The notes beneath the pieces are model-generated. The model was not told where the DNA came from, searched no databases, and saw nothing but the letters and a program-made list of their open reading frames with translations. Below, piece after piece: positions 7,939 through 13,114 of a stretch of 13,114 bases of DNA (its first letter is position 1; each line of letters starts with the position of its first letter). Position numbers and translations under genes: made by a program. Source of the DNA: Clostridia bacterium (lineage in GTDB: Bacteria; Bacillota_A; Clostridia; Christensenellales; UBA1750); NCBI GenBank assembly GCA_017413675.1, contig JAFPSR010000008.1, forward strand, positions 1 through 13,114. Reading direction: 5' to 3'.

Positions 7939-8776
7939 ATCTTTCCGCCGCTTCCACTGCGTTTGTCAGCAGCATGGCAATGGTCATCGCACCGACACCG
8001 CCAGGTACCGGCGTAATATAGGATGCTTTCTTCTCAACATTTTCAAAATCGACATCCCCGACAACCTTTCCGTCTTCCGTGCGGTTAATCCCGACATCCA
8101 CGACAACGGCTCCTTCTTTGACCATATCTGCCGTAACAAATCCAGCTTTGCCAATTGCCGCGACAACAATGTCCGCCTGCAGGCACAGCTCTTTCAGGTT
8201 CCGGGTACGGGAATGGGCTACCGTAACCGTGCAGTTCTCCCGCAGCAGAAGAACCGCCATTGGTTTTCCTACAATATTGCTTCGTCCGATGACAAGTGCA
8301 TTCTTTCCCTCCAGCGGGACATCATACTGATGCAGGAGCTCTATCACGCCCTTCGGGGTACAGGAAACAAAGCCCGGGGTACCGATCAGCAGACGACCGG
8401 CATTCATGGCATGGAATCCGTCCACATCCTTATCCGGATCTATCAGGGCCAGCACTTCTTCCTCATTCAGGTGGCCGGGCAGCGGGAGCTGCACCAGAAT
8501 CCCGTGCACGGAAGGATCCGCGTTCAGACGGCGGATCACAGCCAACAGCTCTTCCTGTGTCGTCTCCGCTTTCATGCGGATGACTTCGGAATGGATTCCT
8601 ACTTTTTCACAGCCTTTTTCCTTATTCCGAACGTATATTTCGGAAGCCGGGTTGTTGCCGACCAGGACTACCGTCAATCCCGGTGTAATTCCTTTTTCCA
8701 CCAGTGCTTTCACGCGGGGGCGCAATCCCTTGCGGACCTGCAGGGCCGCGGCTTTTCCATCCAGTAAAACTGCCAT
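7928..8776 (-). CDS. folD: Bifunctional methylenetetrahydrofolate dehydrogenase/cyclohydrolase FolD
   Basis: FolD interconverts 5,10-methylene-, 5,10-methenyl- and 10-formyl-tetrahydrofolate, supplying one-carbon units for purine and formyl-methionine synthesis. The 282 residues are standard. Catalytic residues appear as Tyr48 and Lys52 in YVRNKEK, Gln96 in VQLPLP, and Asp119 in DKDVDGF (115-121). The dinucleotide-binding block is GRSNIVGKP (164-172). Near the C-terminus the normally invariant PGGVGPMT reads PGGVGAMT, so Ala263 replaces Pro; the codon is GCG where CCG would be expected, a single-base difference. The rest is intact, so it is called functional. The ATG at 8776 has AAAGGA 7 nt upstream. 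It sits 21 nt after nusB and overlaps xseA. Confidence 0.96.
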   Translation of the reverse strand: MAVLLDGKAAALQVRKGLRPRVKALVEKGITPGLTVVLVGNNPASEIYVRNKEKGCEKVGIHSEVIRMKAETTQEELLAVIRRLNADPSVHGILVQLPLPGHLNEEEVLALIDPDKDVDGFHAMNAGRLLIGTPGFVSCTPKGVIELLHQYDVPLEGKNALVIGRSNIVGKPMAVLLLRENCTVTVAHSRTRNLKELCLQADIVVAAIGKAGFVTADMVKEGAVVVDVGINRTEDGKVVGDVDFENVEKKASYITPVPGGVGAMTIAMLLTNAVEAAERYGK

Positions 8777-8797
8777 AAAACTGTCCTTTCCGGCAGA

Positions 8798-9265
8798 TCA
8801 TTCCTTTTCGGAATGCTGTTGATCTGCTGCAAGTGTATCCGGATCCTTGATTCCCAGGGAAACCGCCCGGGCACACTGGCCCAGGATCCCGTTGATAAAG
8901 GGACCGGCTTCTTCCGTTGAGTAAGTATGGGAAAGAGCAACCGCTTCATTGATGGAAACACTGGCCGGAATGGACGGATCATACAGGATCTCATAGAGAG
9001 CCAGGCGCAGGATGGTCAGATCGACCTTGGACATCCTTTCCGTATTCCAGCGGACCGCAAAACGGTTGATCCATTTATCCAGTTCGTCGGATTTCTCCTC
9101 CACACCGACAGTCACCCGATCAATATAGGCGCTGTCGTCATCGTTCAGGTCCGAATCCCGCATCTCCTCCATAAGCGCCAGGATTTCCGGATAATCATCC
9201 TGTCCGCCTATAGACCGCGCAAACAGTAAACGCATACTCACATCGCGCGCTTTCTTTCGGGACAT
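8798..9265 (-). CDS. nusB: Transcription antitermination factor NusB
   Basis: NusB binds BoxA RNA together with NusE (S10) and promotes antitermination in rRNA operons. The 155 residues form one all-helical NusB domain. The N-terminal SRKKARDVSMRLLF block is the usual RNA-binding arginine-rich start. The C-terminal half has VDLTILRLALYEIL, IPASVSINEAVALSHTYSTE and FINGILGQCARAV, the family's best conserved segments. The tail is somewhat longer than average and acidic. The ATG at 9265 has a near-consensus AAGGAGG site about 7 nt upstream. It is the second gene of the cluster, 34 nt after asp23, an arrangement common in Clostridia. Confidence 0.95.
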   Translation of the reverse strand: MSRKKARDVSMRLLFARSIGGQDDYPEILALMEEMRDSDLNDDDSAYIDRVTVGVEEKSDELDKWINRFAVRWNTERMSKVDLTILRLALYEILYDPSIPASVSINEAVALSHTYSTEEAGPFINGILGQCARAVSLGIKDPDTLAADQQHSEKE

Positions 9266-9299
9266 GAATCTTCCTCCTTGTGCCGTCAGGCACCCAATA

Positions 9300-9674
9300 T
9301 TAAGCCTCGGAGAAATCCACGGAGGCTACATGGACATTCACGGTTTTCACGGTAAGACCGGTCATGGTTTCCACCGTTTTCACCACATTATCCTGGATCG
9401 CTTTCCCGACTTCGGGAATCTTGTACCCGCTCTTGAGGATTACCGATGTATTAACGATTACATTCCGGTTCTCCAGCTCTACATGGATGCCCTTTGACGG
9501 GGTTTTCCGTCCCAGGATCTCATTGACCCCGCTTTGCAGGTTCCCGCTCAGCGCCTTGACACCGGGGACTTCACTGACTGCCAGGGCGGCGATTACAGCC
9601 ACCACTTCGTCTGCAAACGATACGGAACCAATGTTCTGCTCTTCTGTATTGTTGACGGGCATTTTTTCGCTCAT
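9300..9674 (-). CDS. Asp23/Gls24 family envelope stress protein
   Basis: Asp23/Gls24 proteins are small, abundant Bacillota proteins linked to alkaline and cell-wall stress; in Staphylococcus Asp23 is tethered to the membrane by AmaP. The 124 residues cover a single Asp23 domain: FADEVVAVIAALAVSEVPGV near the N-terminus, then a GIHVELENRNVIVNTSVILK strand region, and a C-terminal helix plus strand ending VKTVNVHVASVDFSEA. No membrane segment is present. The ATG at 9674 is preferred because GGAGG lies 8 nt upstream. A GTG at 9683 would overlap that site. No AmaP or DUF2273 partner lies beside it. It is the first gene of the minus-strand cluster, directly behind a strong-looking promoter, so stress control of the operon is possible but not shown. 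Confidence 0.92.
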   Translation of the reverse strand: MSEKMPVNNTEEQNIGSVSFADEVVAVIAALAVSEVPGVKALSGNLQSGVNEILGRKTPSKGIHVELENRNVIVNTSVILKSGYKIPEVGKAIQDNVVKTVETMTGLTVKTVNVHVASVDFSEA

Positions 9675-9692
9675 CTCGTACACCTCCGAATC

Positions 9693-9711
9693 AGGTACAT
9701 ACCTAAGGTAT
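9693..9711. promoter_or_regulatory. Alternating AGGTA/TACCT half-sites at the asp23 transcript start
   Basis: Three half-sites lie in alternating orientation: AGGTA (9693-9697), TACCT (9700-9704) and AGGTA (9706-9710). The right two form a 13-bp palindrome, ATACCT-A-AGGTAT (9699-9711). The predicted minus-strand start point is about 9712-9714, so this lies at +1 to about +20. That position suits a repressor operator or a 5' leader hairpin. No known regulator is recognised. Confidence 0.4.
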
Positions 9712-9719
9712 CATAGCGT

Positions 9720-9748
9720 ATTATATCAAATCCCTTTAGAAAAGACAA
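9720..9748 (-). promoter_or_regulatory. Sigma-A-type promoter of the asp23-to-recN cluster
   Basis: On the minus strand, TTGTCT (9743-9748) is followed by a 17-bp spacer and a perfect TATAAT (9720-9725). The -35 box matches TTGACA at four of six positions. The start point would be near 9712-9714, leaving a leader of about 38 nt before the asp23 ATG at 9674. Confidence 0.75.
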
Positions 9749-9769
9749 TTCCAGACAGAAGGGAAAATG

Positions 9770-9790
9770 GGCACTTCACCCGGCAGTGCC
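9770..9790. repeat. Short inverted repeat between the divergent promoters
   Basis: GGCACT (9770-9775) and AGTGCC (9785-9790) form a perfect 6-bp inverted repeat with a 9-nt spacer, lying between the two promoters and about 25 nt upstream of each -35 box. It has no T tract, so it is not a terminator. It could be a shared upstream binding site or chance. Confidence 0.25.
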
Positions 9791-9816
9791 AAACAGGGTT
9801 CCAGGTGGGGTGCTTG

Positions 9817-9845
9817 TTGCAAAATAGTAGGAAATCCGCTATAAT
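9817..9845 (+). promoter_or_regulatory. Sigma-A-type promoter of the CNNM-like gene pair
   Basis: TTGCAA (9817-9822) is followed by a 17-bp spacer and a perfect TATAAT (9840-9845). The -35 box matches TTGACA at four of six positions. The predicted start point near 9852 leaves a leader of about 30 nt with GAGGAGG at 9863-9869. Confidence 0.75.
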
Positions 9846-9882
9846 CTATTTAATTCTATTTTGAGGAGGCGTTTGATCCCCT

Positions 9883-11166
9883 ATGCTGGATGATGACGGC
9901 AGTCGATTATGGCTGATCGCAGCGGTTCTGAGTATTCTTTTCCAGGTTTTTTTCGCTGCCGCAAAGTGTGCCATACAGGAAATCAATGAAAGCCGTTTAA
10001 AGTCACTGATGGAAGATGACCATCCCAGAGCCGGCTTGTTTCGTTTGCTCGGAAGAAATGTATCCCGTTCTTCCCTCTTTTTTGGGCTCTGGCAGCTGCT
10101 GTTTCATATCCTGTTCGCAGTGTCCCTTTATTTTTCTTTCCATACGTCCGGTTGGATCTTCCCGGTTTGTCTGGGTGCAGGTCTGATTCTGGGCACCCTG
10201 TTCAATGGGCTGGTTGTCAGCTATGTCCGCTCCTGCAGTGAAGCGTTCCTGACAGCTTTTTCCCCGTTGCTTTCTTTTTTTTACGTCGTTATTTACCCTG
10301 TCGGGATTCTGTTTGATGCACTCCGATCCATGCTGGTCCGTGCGGTCCCGTCTGCGGAAGATACGGAAATTACCCAGGAAGAACTCCTGGAAATGCTGGA
10401 TACCATCGCTGATGAAGGTGACATGGACAAGGAAAAAAGTGAGCTCCTTCATTCCGCTATCGAGTTTTCGGAAATCCGTGTGTCGGATATCCTGACTGCC
10501 CGTGTGGATGTGGAAGGCATTAATGTAACGGATGACCCGCAAACCATCTTAAACAAGATCTTTACGAATAAATATTCCCGGATGCCGGTTTATGAAGACA
10601 ACATAGACCATATCATCGGGATCCTGCAGTCCAGGAAATATCTGAAAGCCTATCTGACCAACCGGAATCCCGCGCTCCGATCCCTGCTGGATGAGCCGTT
10701 GTTTGTGCACCAGTACATTAATGCAGATGACCTTCTGCACAGGATGAGTGAACAAAGGACGCATATGTGTGTCGTGACGGATGAATTCGGCGGTACCCTC
10801 GGCGTCCTCACCATGGAAGATATCCTGGAGGAACTGGTCGGCGAAATCTGGGATGAAACCGATGAAGTGGAAGAGGATTTCCGTTCCCTTCCGGATGGTT
10901 CCTATGAAGCAGACGCCGATCTGATCGTTGCCGATGCCCTGGAAAAAATCGGCATTGATGTGGAAGATCTGGATGAAGAAGACAGTCTTCACCACAAAAC
11001 CATCAGCGCCTGGGCTCTGGAATTTTTCGAATTGATTCCGGAGGAAGGCCAGTCCTTCCCCTTTGAAGGTTTTGATGTTGTTGTCTCCCTGGTCAGCAAT
11101 AACCGGATCCAGAAAGTCCGGTTTATCCCCCGGGCAGAAGAGGAGAAGGAGGCGGATGACGAATGA
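9883..11166 (+). CDS. CNNM/CorC-like CBS-domain membrane protein, first of a pair
   Basis: This 427-residue protein has the architecture of the CNNM/CorC/HlyC family, linked to Mg2+ export or homeostasis: four hydrophobic segments (about 9-28, 65-86, 91-114, 121-145), a CBS pair (about 200-322) and a C-terminal CorC/HlyC-type domain (about 334-415). The CBS region is well conserved, with YSRMPVYEDNIDHIIGIL (231-248) and VVTDEFGGTLGVLTMEDILE (297-316). The usual MTPR of the first CBS domain is LTAR (204-207). The membrane domain is atypical: the FFSAAETA-like signature reads FFAAAKCA (23-30) with Lys28 at the glutamate position, and the GE-x-x-PK block of the third segment is not seen. Ion transport as in CorC is therefore uncertain. 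GAGGAGG lies 13 nt before the ATG, rather far. Its stop overlaps the next gene by 4 nt. Confidence 0.88.
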   Translation: MLDDDGSRLWLIAAVLSILFQVFFAAAKCAIQEINESRLKSLMEDDHPRAGLFRLLGRNVSRSSLFFGLWQLLFHILFAVSLYFSFHTSGWIFPVCLGAGLILGTLFNGLVVSYVRSCSEAFLTAFSPLLSFFYVVIYPVGILFDALRSMLVRAVPSAEDTEITQEELLEMLDTIADEGDMDKEKSELLHSAIEFSEIRVSDILTARVDVEGINVTDDPQTILNKIFTNKYSRMPVYEDNIDHIIGILQSRKYLKAYLTNRNPALRSLLDEPLFVHQYINADDLLHRMSEQRTHMCVVTDEFGGTLGVLTMEDILEELVGEIWDETDEVEEDFRSLPDGSYEADADLIVADALEKIGIDVEDLDEEDSLHHKTISAWALEFFELIPEEGQSFPFEGFDVVVSLVSNNRIQKVRFIPRAEEEKEADDE

Positions 11167-12446
11167 CACCGATTTCCCTGACGATTCTTCTCCTGTTCCT
11201 GGCCCTTCTTTCCTTCTTCGGCTCTATCCTGTATACCTGCCTGAAAGACAGGGATGCATTGGAGAATAACCTGGAAGAGCTGGATCAGGAAAACAGCTGG
11301 ATCGGCCGTCACATCCCCCATCTCTATATTCTTTCCCTGTTCCTGGTCTGGGGCAGCCTGCTGGGTGCCCTGTGTGCGATCATCCTTTCAGACGCGGCCA
11401 TGCCCTGTCTGTATCTGGCCCTGTTTGCAGTCCTGTTTGTAATCCTGTGTGAAGTTCTTTCTCCTGTCCTTCTGCACGGGAAGGAAGCTTCCTTCCTGCT
11501 GCGTGCTCGCAGGATAATCCTGCCCCTCTATTCCATCTTGGCAGTCGTGGTTGTTCCGATCACCTGGTTTGTGCTGAAATGCAAACCCCTCCTGCTTCGG
11601 AACGCACCGCAGGACGAAGAACTTTCCGATGAAGAACTTTCCGATCTGATCGATACCGTTGAGGATACCGGCGAAATCGACGAGGAACAGGCGGATCTTC
11701 TGCAAAGCGCCCTGGAATTTGACGATGTCACTGCCCAGGAAGTCCTTACACACCGCATGGACATGCTGGCCGTAGACATTCTCGATCCACGGGACCGGAT
11801 TATCCGGAAACTAATGGATTCCCCTTATTCCCGCATTCCCGTCTATGAAGACAGCATTGACAACATCATCGGGATTATCCATATCAACCATTTCCTGCGC
11901 GCCATGGTTGAGGATCCGGATTTTTCCTTCCGGGACATCTTAATGGAAGCATGCTTCATTCCCAAAACCATGAAACTGCCGCAGGTCCTGCGTACCCTGA
12001 AAGCTCACCAGACACATCTGGCGGTAGTCACAGACGAATACGGCGGTACTCTTGGAATCGTAACCATGGAAGATGTTCTGGAAGAACTCGTTGGCGATAT
12101 CTGGGATGAAACCGATACCGTTACCGAAGAAATCACGAAACAGGAGGACGGATCCTACCTGATCGATGGGGATACCAGCATCTACGACCTTCTGGAACTG
12201 GCCGACATCGACGAAGAGGATTTTGAAGGTGATTATACAACCGTCAGCGGCTGGGTCATTGAAATGCTGCAGGGGTACCCTAAGGAAAACGACCATTTCC
12301 AGTACCGCAACATTGACCTGACCGTACAGAAAGCTGACGAAAAGCGTGTGGATACCGTACTGGTCAGAATTCTTGATGAAGAATCCGACGAAGATGCACA
12401 GGACGATGACTCCCCAGACGCAAAGGACTCCGCTTCTGACGAATAA
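11163..12446 (+). CDS. CNNM/CorC-like CBS-domain membrane protein, second of a pair
   Basis: This is a 427-residue paralogue of the preceding protein. It shows hydrophobic segments at about 4-26, 52-75, 80-104 and 117-139, a CBS pair (about 190-312) and a C-terminal CorC/HlyC-type domain (about 325-403). Conserved blocks are YSRIPVYEDSIDNIIGII (222-239) and VVTDEYGGTLGIVTMEDVLE (288-307). The first CBS domain has LTHR (195-198) where MTPR is usual. In the membrane domain the N-terminal signature is unrecognisable, while CEVLSP (96-101) may be a remnant of GE-x-x-PK. It ends in a strongly acidic tail (about 405-427). The ATG overlaps the upstream stop as ATGA, with AAGGAGG 10 nt before it, implying coupled and near-equal synthesis. 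A joint complex with its partner is an inference. Confidence 0.88.
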   Translation: MTPISLTILLLFLALLSFFGSILYTCLKDRDALENNLEELDQENSWIGRHIPHLYILSLFLVWGSLLGALCAIILSDAAMPCLYLALFAVLFVILCEVLSPVLLHGKEASFLLRARRIILPLYSILAVVVVPITWFVLKCKPLLLRNAPQDEELSDEELSDLIDTVEDTGEIDEEQADLLQSALEFDDVTAQEVLTHRMDMLAVDILDPRDRIIRKLMDSPYSRIPVYEDSIDNIIGIIHINHFLRAMVEDPDFSFRDILMEACFIPKTMKLPQVLRTLKAHQTHLAVVTDEYGGTLGIVTMEDVLEELVGDIWDETDTVTEEITKQEDGSYLIDGDTSIYDLLELADIDEEDFEGDYTTVSGWVIEMLQGYPKENDHFQYRNIDLTVQKADEKRVDTVLVRILDEESDEDAQDDDSPDAKDSASDE

Positions 12447-12482
12447 ATATCATGTAACAAAGTACCGGCAGCTGCGTAAAAA
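12447..12482. other. Short spacer between the CNNM-like pair and the insertion sequence
   Basis: These 36 nt hold only a small GCAGCTGC palindrome (12469-12476). No stem followed by a T tract is present. The natural terminator of the plus-strand operon is therefore not visible here, and may lie beyond the insertion or be replaced by hairpins within it. Confidence 0.4.
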
Positions 12483-12534
12483 TGAACCGCTTCCCGTCAA
12501 GTAGACAGTGAAAAAAAACCAAGACTAGAACAAG

Positions 12535-12577
12535 AAATCTCTGGTGACCAGCAATGGTTCCCAGAGATTTTCTTTGG
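12535..12577. terminator. Long hairpin with T-rich flanks, likely terminator
   Basis: Perfect 10-bp arms AAATCTCTGG (12535-12544) and CCAGAGATTT (12561-12570) enclose a second stem ACCA/TGGT (12547-12550, 12555-12558) with a GCAA loop. On the plus strand TCTTTGG follows (giving ATTTTCTTT); on the minus strand the stem is followed by CTTGTTC and, further on, eight T (12511-12518). It could stop transcripts from either side: those of the CNNM-like pair and of the transposase. Confidence 0.5.
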
Positions 12578-12611
12578 TGAAAGCACGGCAAATAGCACCC
12601 TGCTGTCATCC

Positions 12612-12651
12612 GGTCAAGGGCTACGCAAGTGGCCTGCAGCCACCCTTGACC
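12612..12651. repeat. Inverted repeat in the insertion sequence tail
   Basis: Arms GGTCAAGGG (12612-12620) and CCCTTGACC (12643-12651) form a perfect 9-bp stem around a 22-nt loop, which itself contains the palindrome CTGCAG. No T tract follows, so this is more likely an RNA or DNA structure of the element than a terminator. Confidence 0.5.
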
Positions 12652-12682
12652 AGCTTCCATCAGTATGCTGAAAGACAATCAA

Positions 12683-12708
12683 GGAGGGGCAGATAAATCT
12701 GCCCTCCC
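12683..12708 (-). terminator. Hairpin just after the transposase stop
   Basis: Arms GGAGGGGCAGAT (12683-12694) and ATCTGCCCTCC (12697-12707) pair with one bulged base around a 2-nt spacer. On the minus strand the stem lies about 15 nt after the transposase stop and is followed by TTGATTGTCTTTC, a moderate T-rich run. The very small spacer means a few base pairs must open to form the loop. Confidence 0.45.
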
Positions 12709-12722
12709 CGGCCAATTCTCAC

Positions 12723-13114
12723 CTAAGCAGCGAAGTACTTCGCATGCTTTTCCAAAGGAGTGAGCACACCAAGGTTCCGCTGGAGCCGTTTAGTGTTGTA
12801 GTACTGAATGAAATCCTCAATCACAGCGACCAGACTGGCTCTGTCAGTGAATCGTTTCCCGTAATACCGTTCTCGTTTCAGGATGCCCCAGAATCCTTCC
12901 ATCGGTCCGTTATCAATGCATTTGGCGACCCTGGACATACTCTGGGTCATTCCAGCTTTTGTCAGAATGCGGTGAAATGTGCGGTTAGTGTATTGATATC
13001 CTCTGTCACTGTGGCAAAGAGGGTTAGCATCCGGATTTGCAGCAATCGCTGCTTGGAATGTGTCAAACACCAACGGATTGTCATTGTTATCCCGGATTAC
13101 ATAGCTGACAATCC
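12723..13114 (-). CDS. IS3-family transposase OrfB, C-terminal part (runs off the right edge)
   Basis: This is the C-terminal end of a DDE (rve-type) integrase-like transposase that cuts and joins IS3-family DNA, normally made as an OrfAB fusion by frameshifting. The visible 130 residues begin IVSYVIRDNNDNPLVFDTF, the usual run after the first catalytic aspartate, which lies outside the window. HSDRGYQYTN contains the second aspartate, and the glutamate is in NGPMEGFWGILKRE, with the IS3-typical K/R seven residues later. The end reads YYNTKRLQRNLGVLTPLEKHAKYFAA. The frame is open to the edge, so there is no reason to use the internal TTG at 13073 as a start. No break is visible in this part. 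Whether the full element is active cannot be judged. Confidence 0.92.
   Translation of the reverse strand, partial: IVSYVIRDNNDNPLVFDTFQAAIAANPDANPLCHSDRGYQYTNRTFHRILTKAGMTQSMSRVAKCIDNGPMEGFWGILKRERYYGKRFTDRASLVAVIEDFIQYYNTKRLQRNLGVLTPLEKHAKYFAA

Larger units (their letters stand above)
12483..13114 (-). mobile_element. IS3-family insertion sequence, 3' part (runs off the right edge)
   Basis: The element is recognised from its transposase (12723 to the edge) and from a plausible outer end beginning TGAACCGC at 12483, which has the TG start expected of IS3-family termini and continues through GTCAAGTAGACAGTG. The other terminal repeat, the orfA frame and the target duplication are outside the window, so the boundary is provisional. 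About 240 nt separate this end from the transposase stop, an unusually long tail that holds three hairpins. The element points towards the CNNM-like pair and starts about 36 nt after its stop. Confidence 0.6.

Noticed and set aside
7913..8767. Open frame of 284 codons on the plus strand covering folD
   Set aside because: A mirror of a conserved gene in the opposite strand; composition is unlike a real protein and there is no convincing ribosome binding site.
10003..11169. Two open frames on the minus strand antisense to the first CNNM-like gene (10003-10542 and 10549-11169)
   Set aside because: Shadows of a well-supported gene; no domains or start signals.
12364..12678. Open frame of 104 codons on the minus strand across the end of the insertion sequence
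   Set aside because: It runs over the presumed element boundary into the CNNM-like gene, spans two hairpins, and shows no family resemblance.

Overview
The window looks like a chromosomal segment of a Bacillota bacterium, most likely class Clostridia and possibly Lachnospiraceae-like. This rests on gene order (asp23, nusB, folD, xseA, xseB, ispA, DUF212, dxs, tlyA, nadK, argR, recN), on GGAGG-type ribosome binding sites, and on G+C of roughly half by eye. The species cannot be fixed from this sequence alone.

Region 1 (1-9674, minus strand) is one long co-directional gene cluster read from right to left. Asp23/Gls24 comes first, then NusB, FolD, the two exonuclease VII subunits XseA and XseB, a farnesyl/geranyl diphosphate synthase, a divergent PAP2 (DUF212/YuiD) membrane protein, DXS, a TlyA-type rRNA methyltransferase, NAD kinase, ArgR and the start of RecN, which runs off the left edge. 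Most junctions are overlaps or gaps under 35 nt, so this is probably one operon. The exception is the 110-220 nt AT-rich gap before nadK (depending on start), which carries a cluster of inverted repeats and may be an internal control point. The cluster joins isoprenoid precursor supply (dxs, ispA), folate one-carbon metabolism, NADP supply, DNA repair (xseAB, recN) and RNA-related functions (nusB, tlyA).

Region 2 (9675-9882) is a divergent intergenic region. It has two well-formed sigma-A-type promoters, each with a perfect TATAAT and a 17-bp spacer. One drives the minus-strand cluster and the other the plus-strand pair. A palindrome sits at the predicted start point of the minus-strand transcript.

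Region 3 (9883-12446, plus strand) is a translationally coupled pair of CNNM/CorC-like membrane proteins, both 427 residues. Their cytosolic CBS and C-terminal domains are well conserved. Their N-terminal membrane domains have diverged from each other and have lost the usual DUF21 signature residues. This is the most unusual part of the window and suggests a two-component, possibly heterodimeric, transporter or sensor.

Region 4 (about 12483 to the right edge) is the 3' end of an IS3-family insertion sequence in convergent orientation, with the C-terminal part of its DDE transposase and a hairpin-rich non-coding tail. It begins just after the CNNM-like pair. A further compositional oddity is the sequence GGATCC, which occurs 19 times in the window, always inside genes and never in the insertion sequence.
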